Shown: positions 1-5,957, counted from the first letter of the stretch. The stretch: 5,957 bases of DNA from Candidatus Krumholzibacteriia bacterium (GCA_028696635.1 JAQVGR010000123.1:1-5957); one strand, 5' to 3'. Notes: a model not told the origin generated them from the letters alone. Numbers and translations: made by a program.

Positions 1-1
1 T

Positions 2-169
2 GGGCCCGAGGGGGGCGAACGGGGCGGCGAGGTCGTCTACGCCGGAGGGCCGGCGGGGATCCTCGCCTGCGCCGGTTCCCATACGGGACGCATGCTCGCC
101 CGTTACGCGCGCCCCGCCGCGCGCGCTGGCGGCGAGGGCGGGACCACGAGAAAACAAAGGAGTCGCTGA
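2..169 (+). CDS. uvrA: UvrA excinuclease ABC subunit A, C-terminal end (partial)
   Basis: The open frame enters from outside the window and ends at TGA 167-169, giving 55 residues. It begins GPEGGERGGEVV and continues to GSHTGRML. This is the characteristic end of UvrA, where the family has GPEGG..GGE..V.G.P followed by a SHT(G/A)R.L segment just before the C-terminus. UvrA is the ATP-dependent DNA damage sensor of nucleotide excision repair, acting with UvrB and UvrC in the cytoplasm. The ATPase, zinc-finger and signature motifs lie upstream and cannot be checked here. After the conserved end there is a tail of about 20 residues rich in Arg, Ala and Gly (from about residue 36 of the fragment). 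Its last codons also carry the ribosome binding site of gcvT. The stop codon overlaps the gcvT ATG by one base (TGATG). Recognition rests on this short but distinctive segment; a UvrA paralogue (UvrA2 type) cannot be excluded. Confidence 0.85.
   Translation, partial: GPEGGERGGEVVYAGGPAGILACAGSHTGRMLARYARPAARAGGEGGTTRKQRSR
156..162 (+). promoter_or_regulatory. Ribosome binding site of gcvT, inside the end of uvrA
   Basis: AAAGGAG lies six bases before the ATG at 169 and within the last codons of the upstream uvrA frame. It supports the ATG at 169 as the gcvT start. It also implies that ribosomes finishing uvrA can re-initiate directly on gcvT. Confidence 0.75.
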
Positions 170-1278
170 TGGCGCAGAAGACACCGCTGTACGAAGCGCA
201 TGTCGAACGGGGCGGCCGGATCGTCGAGTTCGCCGGGTTCCTCATGCCGGTCTCGTTCGAGGGGATCGTCGCCGAACACGAGCGGGTTCGGACGAAGGTC
301 GGGCTGTTCGACGTGAGCCACATGGGCGAGATTGAGATCACCGGCCCCGACGCCGTCGCGTTCGCCGACTACGCCGTGACGAACAACGTCGCCGCCCTCG
401 AGCACCACCAGATCTGCTATACGGTATGCTGCGGCGAGCGGGGGACCGTCCTCGACGACCTGCTCGTCTACCGGTTCTCCGACGAGAGCGTCCTGCTCGT
501 CGTGAACGCGGTGAACACGGGAAAGATCCTCGCTCATCTGAAGTCGATCAGGCGCGGGGACGTCGAGATCCGCGACCTGACCGCCGGGATCGCCCAGATC
601 GCCGTGCAGGGCCCCGCCGCGCGCGACCTGTTCGCCTCGTGCCCCACCTTCGCGTCGGTCGCCGCGCAGGTGAAGCATCTGCCGTACTACCGGTTCCTGA
701 CGGCCCGCCTCGACGGGGACGAGGTGATCATCTCGCGCACGGGATACACCGGCGAGCTCGGATTCGAGGTCTACCTGCCCGCCTCGAGGGCCCGAGCCGT
801 CTGGGACGAGATGCTCGATCGGGGCAAGGTGCACGGGGCGGCGCCGATCGGCCTCGGCGCGCGCGACACGCTGCGGTTCGAGCCGGGGTACTGCCTCTAC
901 GGCCATGAGCTCGACGAAAACACCTCCCCGCTGGAGGCGGGGCTCTCGTGGGTCGTCAAGCTGAAGAAGGAGGAGTTCGTCGGGCGCGACGCGCTGCTCG
1001 CCGAGAAGGCGCGGGGGTCGGCGCGGCGGCTCGTCGGGCTCGCCGCGGAGGGCCGGCGCGTCCCCCGGCAGGGATGCGCGGTCTCGATCGGCGGGCGGGT
1101 CGCCGGGGCGGTCACCTCGGGGACCTTCTCGCCGACCCTGCGAGCGCCCCTGGCGATGGCGCTCGTCGAAAGCTCTGTACCGAAGGACGCCGAAGGGATT
1201 ACAATCGATGTCCGCGGCGAGGCGCTGCCGGCGAAGGCGGTCCCCCTGCCGTTCTACAAGGGCACGGTCAACGACTGA
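169..1278 (+). CDS. gcvT: Aminomethyltransferase, glycine cleavage system T-protein
   Basis: The product is 369 residues, the usual length for GcvT. It takes the aminomethyl group from the lipoyl arm of GcvH, releases ammonia and forms 5,10-methylene-tetrahydrofolate. Family landmarks appear in order: LYEAHVERGGRIVEFAGF near the N-terminus, LFDVSHMGE at 46-54, GTVLDDLLVYR at 92-102, VVNAVN at 111-116, ISRTGYTGELGFEVY at 188-202, GLGARDTLRFEPGYCLYGHEL at about 228-248, and SGTFSPTL at 317-324 in the C-terminal barrel. Asp96, the first Asp of the LDDL motif, matches the catalytic Asp known in the family. The start at 169 is supported by an AAAGGAG site and by the alignment of the N-terminus with the family. 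It overlaps the upstream uvrA stop by one base, and gcvH follows after 29 bases. The frame is intact. Folate-dependent relatives such as dimethylglycine or sarcosine dehydrogenase domains are much longer or lie in other contexts, so the assignment is firm. Confidence 0.97.
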   Translation: MAQKTPLYEAHVERGGRIVEFAGFLMPVSFEGIVAEHERVRTKVGLFDVSHMGEIEITGPDAVAFADYAVTNNVAALEHHQICYTVCCGERGTVLDDLLVYRFSDESVLLVVNAVNTGKILAHLKSIRRGDVEIRDLTAGIAQIAVQGPAARDLFASCPTFASVAAQVKHLPYYRFLTARLDGDEVIISRTGYTGELGFEVYLPASRARAVWDEMLDRGKVHGAAPIGLGARDTLRFEPGYCLYGHELDENTSPLEAGLSWVVKLKKEEFVGRDALLAEKARGSARRLVGLAAEGRRVPRQGCAVSIGGRVAGAVTSGTFSPTLRAPLAMALVESSVPKDAEGITIDVRGEALPAKAVPLPFYKGTVND

Positions 1279-1307
1279 ACCCGGGCCGGTCGAAAGGAAG
1301 GTGCGCG

Positions 1308-1697
1308 ATGGTTCCTGAGGATTGCCTGTTCACCAAGGAGCACGAGTGGGTCTACCGGGAGGGCGACGTCGCCGTCATCGGGATCAGCGAATACGCATCC
1401 ACCGAGCTGGGAGACATCGTCTACATCGAGCTGCCCGAGGCGGGCGCCGCCGTGCAGCAGATGGACCCGATCGGAACGATCGAGGCGGTCAAGACGGTGG
1501 CCGAGCTCTTCTCGCCGGTCAGCGGCGAGGTGATCGAGATCAACCAGGCGATCGTCGATCACCCCGAGATCGTCAACCGGGACCCGCACGACGAGGGATG
1601 GTTCATCAAGGTCAGGATGAGCGACTCGAGCGAGCTCGACGTCCTGTTCAGCCACGACGAGTACCAGGAATACCTCGGGGAGCAGGAAGACGACTGA
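1308..1697 (+). CDS. gcvH: Glycine cleavage system H-protein (lipoyl carrier)
   Basis: The product is 129 residues, the normal GcvH length, and is a single lipoyl domain. It shuttles the aminomethyl intermediate from P-protein to T-protein and returns reduced lipoate to the L-protein. The N-terminal FTKEHEWV, the GISEYASTELGDIVYIELPE stretch and the IEAVKTVAELFSPVSGEV stretch are all classic. Lys62 in EAVKTV is the lipoyl attachment site. NRDPHDEGWFIKV near residues 90-102 matches the usual N..PYG.GWL.K region. The C-terminus is acidic (GEQEDD). An AAAGGAAGG site at 1293-1301 precedes the ATG. The same frame is open further upstream, over gcvT, but the family N-terminus begins exactly at this Met. 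In some bacteria, as in Bacillus subtilis, GcvH is also the first acceptor of octanoate for all lipoylated enzymes, which is relevant because a LipM-like gene lies downstream. Confidence 0.98.
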   Translation: MVPEDCLFTKEHEWVYREGDVAVIGISEYASTELGDIVYIELPEAGAAVQQMDPIGTIEAVKTVAELFSPVSGEVIEINQAIVDHPEIVNRDPHDEGWFIKVRMSDSSELDVLFSHDEYQEYLGEQEDD

Positions 1698-1719
1698 CCC
1701 AGGGGCGGAAGGAACATCG

Positions 1720-3072
1720 ATGAGCTACGTGCAGAATACCGACGCCGACCGCCTCGCGATGCTCGAGCGGATCGGCGCCGCCTCCTTCGAGGATCTCCTC
1801 GAGCCGGTGCCGCCCGCTGTGCGCGCCGGCGCTCCGCTCGACCTCGGGGATCCGATGAGCGAGTCGGAGACGGCCGCGCACCTGCGGGCGCTCTCGGCGA
1901 GGAACATCCCCGCCGGGGAGATGGCGAGCTTCCTCGGCGGAGGGATCTACGACCGGTTCATCCCGGCGACGGTCCGCTACGTTCTCTCGCGCAGCGAGTT
2001 CTACACCTCGTACACGCCGTACCAGGCCGAGGTCAGCCAGGGCACGCTCCAGGCGATCTACGAATACCAGACGATGATCGCCCGCCTGACGGCGATGGAC
2101 GCGGCGAACGCCTCGATGTACGACGGCGCCACGGCGCTCGCCGAGGCGATGCTGATGGCGGTCCAGGTGAAGCGGATCCCCCGCGTCGTCGTGCCCGCCG
2201 CCCTCTGCCCCAGGTACCGGGCAGTGCTCTGCGGCTACGCGGCGGGGAAGGGGATCGAGATAGAAGAGGTCCCGTGGGGCGAAGACGGCGCGATCGATCC
2301 CGGCGCGCTCGCCGCCGCGCTGCGGGAGAAGGCCGCCGCCGTGGTCCTCGCCCAGCCGAACTACCTCGGGATGATCGAGGACGCGCCGGCCGTTTCGGAG
2401 GCGGCGCGCTCGGCGGGATCGCTTCTCGTCGTGCTCGCCGATCCTGTCTCGCTCGCCCTGCTCTCCCCGCCGGGAGAATACGGCGCGGACATCGTCGTGG
2501 GCGAGGGGCAGTCGCTCGGGCTCGCGCAGAGCTTCGGCGGCCCCCTGCTCGGATTCATGGCGACCCGCGAGGCGTACATACGCAAATGCCCGGGGCGGCT
2601 GATCAGCGCGACCACCGACCTCGACGGCAGGCGGGGATACACGATGACGCTGCAGACCCGCGAGCAGCATATCAGGCGGGAGAAGGCGACCTCCAACATC
2701 TGCACCAACGAGGGGCTCATGGCCCTCGCCGCGACGGTCTACCTCGCCAGCCTCGGTGAGGACGGGCTGCGCGAGGTCGCCGTCCAGAGCGCGTCCAAGG
2801 CGAGGACGCTCTACCGGATGCTCGCCCCGCTCGGCTCGGTGACCCTCCCGTTCGGCGAAGGGTTCTTCCAGGAGTTCGTGATGAATGTCTCCGATCCGGC
2901 CGGATTCGCCGCCGCGGCGCGCGCGCGCGGCGTCCTCGCCGGGATACCGATCGGAGACGGGTTCCCCGCCCTCGGCGCGGGGGCGATGCTGGTCGCCGTC
3001 ACCGAGAAACGGTCGCTCGCCGACCTCGAGCTGCTGCGCGACATCGCGGCGGGAACGGGAGGGGCGAGATGA
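1720..3072 (+). CDS. gcvPA: Glycine dehydrogenase (decarboxylating) subunit 1, P-protein alpha
   Basis: The product is 450 residues, typical for the N-terminal half of a split P-protein. With GcvPB it decarboxylates glycine and loads the aminomethyl group onto lipoyl-GcvH. The N-terminus YVQNTDADRLAMLERIG fits the family start, so the ATG at 1720 is right; GGAAGGAA at 1707-1714 is its ribosome binding site. Further landmarks are FLGGGIYDRFIPA from residue 70, YTSYTPYQAEVSQGTLQ from 95, MYDGATALAEA at 133-143, GEGQSLG at 261-267, FGGP at 272-275, and TREQHIRREKATSNICTN at 313-330. The fold is an aminotransferase class V-like domain. At the position where an active partner has its PLP lysine this subunit carries GEGQSLG, so it is the non-PLP-binding half, as known for the split family. 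The stop overlaps the gcvPB start by four bases (ATGA). A 13-base alternating GC run near 2917-2929 encodes part of an Ala/Arg stretch. Confidence 0.97.
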   Translation: MSYVQNTDADRLAMLERIGAASFEDLLEPVPPAVRAGAPLDLGDPMSESETAAHLRALSARNIPAGEMASFLGGGIYDRFIPATVRYVLSRSEFYTSYTPYQAEVSQGTLQAIYEYQTMIARLTAMDAANASMYDGATALAEAMLMAVQVKRIPRVVVPAALCPRYRAVLCGYAAGKGIEIEEVPWGEDGAIDPGALAAALREKAAAVVLAQPNYLGMIEDAPAVSEAARSAGSLLVVLADPVSLALLSPPGEYGADIVVGEGQSLGLAQSFGGPLLGFMATREAYIRKCPGRLISATTDLDGRRGYTMTLQTREQHIRREKATSNICTNEGLMALAATVYLASLGEDGLREVAVQSASKARTLYRMLAPLGSVTLPFGEGFFQEFVMNVSDPAGFAAAARARGVLAGIPIGDGFPALGAGAMLVAVTEKRSLADLELLRDIAAGTGGAR

Positions 3073-4514
3073 GCGCGACGATCTTCGAGAAGGGGATGAA
3101 CGGGCGGAGCGGCTCCTACCTGCCGCCGAACGACTGTCCGGTCGGCGACCTCGATCTGGCCGCCCCCCGGCGCGGGGAGATCGGGCTCCCGCGGATAGGC
3201 GAGCAGGACCTGATCCGCCACTACGTCGAGCTGGCCGGTAAGAACTATCACATCGACAAGGGGATGTATCCCCTCGGCAGCTGCACGATGAAGTACAACC
3301 CCGTGATCAACGAGGAGCTGGCGCGGCTTCCGGGGTTCGCCGGGCTGCACCCGGCCCAGGACGAGGCCGACGTGCAGGGGGCACTCGAGCTGATGCACCG
3401 CCTCGAGCGCGACCTCTGCGAGATCACGGGGATGAGCGCCTTCTCGCTGCAGCCCGTCGCGGGGGCCCACGGCGAGCTGACCGGGATGATGATCGCCCGC
3501 GACTGGTTCAGGAGGCGGGCGGAGAAGCGCACCACCGTGCTCGTCCCCGACTCGGCGCACGGCACCAACCCGGCGAGCGTGGCGATCTGCGGATTCACGC
3601 CGAAGACGATCCCCTCCAACGACCGGGGGCTGATCGACCCCGGGGCGCTCGCAGCCGCCTGCGGCGACGACACCGCGGTCCTGATGCTCACCCTGCCCAA
3701 CACGCTGGGGCTGTTCGAGCGCGGCATCGAACGGATCGTCGAGATCGTACACGGGGCCGGAGCGCTCGTCTACATGGACGGCGCCAACATGAACGCCCTG
3801 CTCGGGATCGTGCGCCCCGGCGCGATCGGGATCGACATCATGCACGTGAACCTGCACAAGACCTTCGCGACCCCCCACGGCGGCGGCGGCCCGGGGTCGG
3901 GCCCCGTCGGGGTCCGCGAGCATCTCGCCGGCCTGCTCCCCGTCCCGCGCGTCGTGGAGAGCGGGGGGCGCTACTCGCTCAGCGACGACCGTCCCGAGAC
4001 CATCGGGCCGGTCCACTCGTGGTACGGGAACTTCAACGTCCTCGTCAAGGCATACGCGTACATACGCTCCCTCGGCGGGGAGGGCCTCCGCGAGGCGGCC
4101 GAGAACGCGATCATCAACGCGAACTACCTGATGAAGCTCGTCTCGGAGCGGTACGAGATCGCCTATCCGGGCCCCTGCATGCACGAGTTCGTCGCCTCGG
4201 GAAGCGGGCTGAAGAGATTCGGGGTGCGAACGACCGACGTCGCCAAGCGCCTTCTCGACTACGGCCTGCACGCCCCCACCGTCTACTTCCCGCTGATCGT
4301 CGAGGAGGCGCTGATGATCGAGCCGGTCGAGACGGAGAAGAAGGAGACGCTCGATCATTTCGCCGGGGCGCTCTCGGCGATAGCCCGCGAAGCGCAGGAG
4401 GATCCGGACCTGCTCCACAAGGCCCCCGTGACCACTCCGGTGCGGAGGCTCGACGAGGCGTCGGCCGCCCGCTCCCCGCAGCTCTGCTGGCCGGGCGGGT
4501 GCCGGGAGCCCTGA
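3069..4514 (+). CDS. gcvPB: Glycine dehydrogenase (decarboxylating) subunit 2, P-protein beta
   Basis: The product is 481 residues, the usual size for the PLP-binding half of the split P-protein. Seen in order are YPLGSCTMKYNP at 67-78, the PVAGAHGELTGM stretch at 129-140, LVPDSAHGTNPAS at 158-170, LPNTLGLFE at 209-217, YMDGANMNAL at 235-244, HVNLHKTFATPHGGGGPGSGP at 259-279, PGPCMHEFVASG at 368-379, HAPTVYFPLIVEEALMIEPVE at 401-421, and TPVRRLDE at 456-463. Lys264 in NLHKTF is the expected Schiff-base lysine for PLP. The glycine-rich run after it is also typical. The ATG lies in ATGA, overlapping the gcvPA stop, with GGAGG at 3058-3062 six bases before it. The overlap should help make the two subunits in equal amounts, as the known alpha2beta2 assembly needs. 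The C-terminus is intact (LDEASAARSPQLCW plus a short tail). No frameshift is seen. Confidence 0.97.
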   Translation: MSATIFEKGMNGRSGSYLPPNDCPVGDLDLAAPRRGEIGLPRIGEQDLIRHYVELAGKNYHIDKGMYPLGSCTMKYNPVINEELARLPGFAGLHPAQDEADVQGALELMHRLERDLCEITGMSAFSLQPVAGAHGELTGMMIARDWFRRRAEKRTTVLVPDSAHGTNPASVAICGFTPKTIPSNDRGLIDPGALAAACGDDTAVLMLTLPNTLGLFERGIERIVEIVHGAGALVYMDGANMNALLGIVRPGAIGIDIMHVNLHKTFATPHGGGGPGSGPVGVREHLAGLLPVPRVVESGGRYSLSDDRPETIGPVHSWYGNFNVLVKAYAYIRSLGGEGLREAAENAIINANYLMKLVSERYEIAYPGPCMHEFVASGSGLKRFGVRTTDVAKRLLDYGLHAPTVYFPLIVEEALMIEPVETEKKETLDHFAGALSAIAREAQEDPDLLHKAPVTTPVRRLDEASAARSPQLCWPGGCREP

Positions 4515-4555
4515 GCGGGGCCGGGCGCCCCCGCGCGCCGGCCGCCGCCGGGGAC

Positions 4556-4560
4556 GGAAG
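4556..4560 (+). promoter_or_regulatory. Ribosome binding site of the lipM-like gene
   Basis: GGAAG lies four bases before the ATG at 4565 and ten bases before a second in-frame ATG at 4571. The spacing does not clearly decide between the two starts, which differ by only two residues. Confidence 0.5.
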
Positions 4561-4564
4561 AGCG

Positions 4565-5368
4565 ATGCCGATGCAGAGATGGCTGCTGCTCGATGACAGT
4601 GCGTCCGACGGGCCGCTGAACATGGCGGTGGACGGGCTCCTCCTCGAGCGCGCCGGCGCGGACGGCGCGCTTCCCGTGCTGCGCCTCTACTCCTTCGATC
4701 CCCCGGCGATCACGATCGGCTGGCACCAGGATCCGGCACGGGCCCTCGACCTGGGGGCCGTCCGCGCCGACGGGCTCGATGTGGCCCGGCGGGTGACGGG
4801 GGGCCGCGCCCTGCTGCACGACGGCGAGGTGACCTACTGCGTCGCCGCCCCGCTTTCGGGCCACTTCGCCGGCTCGCTGCAGGAGACCTTCCGCGCCCTC
4901 GCCGGGGCCGTCTCGTCCGCGCTCCGGTCGCTCGGCGTCGACGCCCGGGTCTCCGCCGGCAGGCGCGTCCCCGGGCCGGGAGGGGCGGCGCCTCCATGCC
5001 TCGCCTCCGCGGGCCGCCACGAGATCACCGCGCGGGGGCGCAAGATCGCCGGAAGCGCCCAGCGGCGCACGCGGCGCTCATTCGTCCAGCACGGGTCGAT
5101 ACTGCTCGAGCCCGGCTCCGAACGGATCGCGCGGTACCTGCGCTCGGGCCCCCTGGATCTGTCGTCGTCGGTCACCAGCGTCGCCGGGGAGACGGGCGGG
5201 CCGGCGGACCGGATCGCCGTTCGCAGGGCCCTCGTCGGGGCGTTCGGGGAACTGTTCGGATCGCCTCCCGCAGCGTTCCGCCTCGGGGAGGAAGAGATGC
5301 GAACGGCCCGTTCGCGCGCCGGCGGGCTGAGGATAGCCGGGCCGGCGGCGCAGGGGGAGGAGGTCTGA
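4565..5368 (+). CDS. lipM: Octanoyltransferase of the LipM type (biotin/lipoate protein ligase family)
   Basis: The product is 267 residues (265 if Met3 is the start). It is a lipoate-ligase-like domain of the length seen for LipM. The N-terminus has DGPLNMAVDGLLLE, where the family has the N.A.D motif. RLYSFDPPAITIGWHQ follows at 40-55, then RRVTGGRALLHDGEVTY at 75-91, the ligand pocket motif usually written RR.TGG.AV.H..ELTYS. GRKIAGSAQRR at 158-168 holds the conserved Lys160, followed by QHGSILLE at 175-182. Cys145 sits eight residues before the Glu that precedes the GRK motif. This is the same spacing I recall for the catalytic Cys (Cys150) of Bacillus subtilis LipM, and argues for acyl transfer from octanoyl-ACP rather than ATP-dependent lipoate ligation. 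The predicted role is octanoylation of GcvH Lys62 in the cytoplasm. The gene lies 50 bases after gcvPB, and its stop overlaps the next gene by one base. LplA or LipL are alternatives, but the Cys spacing and the gcvH context favour LipM. Confidence 0.85.
   Translation: MPMQRWLLLDDSASDGPLNMAVDGLLLERAGADGALPVLRLYSFDPPAITIGWHQDPARALDLGAVRADGLDVARRVTGGRALLHDGEVTYCVAAPLSGHFAGSLQETFRALAGAVSSALRSLGVDARVSAGRRVPGPGGAAPPCLASAGRHEITARGRKIAGSAQRRTRRSFVQHGSILLEPGSERIARYLRSGPLDLSSSVTSVAGETGGPADRIAVRRALVGAFGELFGSPPAAFRLGEEEMRTARSRAGGLRIAGPAAQGEEV
5358..5363 (+). promoter_or_regulatory. Strong ribosome binding site of the permease gene, inside lipM
   Basis: AGGAGG, within a longer GGAGGAGGT run at 5356-5364, lies four bases before the ATG at 5368. 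It is the strongest Shine-Dalgarno match in the window. It fixes the permease start at the TGATG overlap with lipM. Confidence 0.75.
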
Positions 5369-5957
5369 TGGGACGATTCCTCGCCGGGCGCCTCGCCCAG
5401 TCGGTCCTGCTCGTCTGGATCGTGCTGACGATCACCTTCTTCCTGCTCCATCTCGCTCCCGGCGATCCGATGACGAGATACTTCCATCCGGATATGTCCC
5501 GCGATACGGTCGAGATGATGCGGAGGCAGCTCGGCCTCGACCGGCCCGTCGCCGAACAGTACGTCCGGTGGATCGGGGCCTTCGCGCGCGGCGACTTCGG
5601 CATGAGCCTGCGGTACTCGCGGCCGGTGCGCGACCTGCTCGCCGAGGCGATCCCCAACACCCTGCGGCTGACCGTCGCGGCGCTGGTCGTCTACATCGTC
5701 CTCGGCGCCGCGCTCGGCGTCACATCCGCCGCGCGCCGCGGCACGCTCTTCGACCGCGCCGGAACGCTGGCAGCGCTGTTCGTCTACTCGGTACCGACCT
5801 TCTGGCTCGGCCTGATGCTGATCATGCTGTTCTCGCTCAAGCTCGGGGTGCTCCCCTCGTCGCACATGGAATCGATAGACGCCGCGTCGCTCTCCGGGAT
5901 CGCGCGGCTGGGCGACCGCCTCGCCCACCTCGCGCTCCCCGCCTTCGTGCTCGGCGT
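5368..5957 (+). CDS. Peptide/nickel-type ABC transporter permease, DppB/OppB family (partial, 3' end missing)
   Basis: The frame starts at the ATG in TGATG at the end of lipM and stays open to the window edge, giving 196 complete codons. This is about 60% of the usual 310-340 residues. The protein would be an inner-membrane permease subunit that, with a DppC-like partner, ATPases and a binding protein, imports peptides or similar small solutes. Family marks include the first membrane segment at about residues 9-30 ending in HLAPGDP (28-34), LGLDRPVAEQYVRWI at 55-69, RGDFGMSLRYSRPV at 74-87, and PNTLRLTVAALV at 96-107, which leads into a second segment to about 120. A third segment spans about 133-156 with SVPTFWLGLML, then LGVLPSS and the HLALPAFVLG segment at 187-196. 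The EAA loop that contacts the ATPase lies beyond the edge. The substrate cannot be told from this subunit. It is probably the first gene of a transporter set continuing downstream. Confidence 0.93.
   Translation, partial: MGRFLAGRLAQSVLLVWIVLTITFFLLHLAPGDPMTRYFHPDMSRDTVEMMRRQLGLDRPVAEQYVRWIGAFARGDFGMSLRYSRPVRDLLAEAIPNTLRLTVAALVVYIVLGAALGVTSAARRGTLFDRAGTLAALFVYSVPTFWLGLMLIMLFSLKLGVLPSSHMESIDAASLSGIARLGDRLAHLALPAFVLG

Noticed and set aside
1..168. Glycine riboswitch or promoter upstream of gcvT
   Set aside because: The region is the coding end of uvrA up to the gcvT start. I see no tandem aptamer-like structure and no clear -35/-10 pair.
426..908. Overlapping + strand frames inside gcvT, gcvH, gcvPA and gcvPB (for example 426-908, 1322-1723, 2274-2759)
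   Set aside because: They are Arg-rich translations of a shifted frame of real genes, without ribosome binding sites or family motifs.
948..1307. Upstream extension of the gcvH frame giving a 249-residue protein
   Set aside because: The extra segment is an out-of-frame reading of gcvT. The GcvH family N-terminus begins at the Met at 1308, which has its own ribosome binding site.
2911..2930. Alternating GC tract (13 bases at 2917-2929) as a possible Z-DNA or regulatory element
   Set aside because: It lies inside gcvPA in an Ala/Arg coding stretch and is short. Such runs are expected in very GC-rich coding DNA.
2811..4418. Very long open frame on the - strand across the gcvPA/gcvPB region, with other long - strand frames at 103-906, 1648-2670 and 4834-5928
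   Set aside because: Each lies opposite a confidently identified + strand gene and encodes low-complexity Arg/Asp/Gly/Val-rich protein with no recognisable motif. High third-position GC removes stop codons from the opposite strand.
1720..4514. The gcvPA/gcvPB split taken as a frameshifted gcvP gene
   Set aside because: Both halves have complete family N- and C-termini, a proper ATGA junction and a ribosome binding site. The two-subunit P-protein is a well-known natural form.
4515..4534. GCGGGG/CCCCGC inverted repeat with an 8-base loop just after the gcvPB stop, considered as a terminator
   Set aside because: The stem is only six pairs, there is no following T-run, and such pairings arise easily in GC-rich sequence. 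At most it is a weak attenuating hairpin.
4019..4564. Upstream extension of the lipM frame into gcvPB
   Set aside because: The translated extension is an Arg-rich shadow of gcvPB. The lipoate-ligase-like fold begins right after the ATG at 4565/4571, where there is a GGAAG site.

Overview
This is a compact, GC-rich bacterial window (roughly 70% GC by eye). All of its genes lie on the + strand, and almost every base is coding. It reads as one housekeeping block: the tail of uvrA, then gcvT, gcvH, gcvPA and gcvPB, then an octanoyltransferase gene of the LipM type, then the start of a peptide-type ABC transporter permease cut by the window edge. The GC content, the split P-protein genes (gcvPA/gcvPB rather than one fused gcvP) and a LipM-type rather than LipB-type octanoyltransferase point away from enteric bacteria. 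They fit a high-GC lineage outside the classical Gammaproteobacteria, but I cannot name a phylum from sequence alone.

Layout. Positions 2-169 hold the last 55 codons of a UvrA-like protein. Its stop codon overlaps the gcvT start by one base. gcvT (169-1278), gcvH (1308-1697) and gcvPA (1720-3072) follow with gaps of 29 and 22 bases. gcvPA and gcvPB (3069-4514) overlap by four bases (ATGA). After a 50-base gap comes lipM (4565-5368). Its stop codon overlaps by one base the start of a DppB/OppB-family permease (5368 to the window end). No promoter, terminator, riboswitch, RNA gene, mobile element or CRISPR array is visible. The spacing suggests one polycistronic message with translational coupling at three junctions.

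How the genes work together. GcvPA and GcvPB form the PLP-dependent glycine decarboxylase. It passes the aminomethyl group to the lipoyl arm on Lys62 of GcvH. GcvT then releases ammonia and hands the one-carbon unit to tetrahydrofolate. GcvH must carry lipoate to work. The downstream LipM-like protein has the Cys and Lys motifs expected of an enzyme that transfers octanoyl from acyl carrier protein to GcvH, the first step of lipoate assembly. The remaining parts, lipoyl synthase (LipA) and dihydrolipoamide dehydrogenase (L-protein), are not in the window. The uvrA and permease neighbours have no obvious functional link to glycine cleavage.

I found no clearly novel system. The observations most worth a second look are the gcv-lipM pairing and the tight coupling of gcvT to uvrA and of lipM to a transporter gene.
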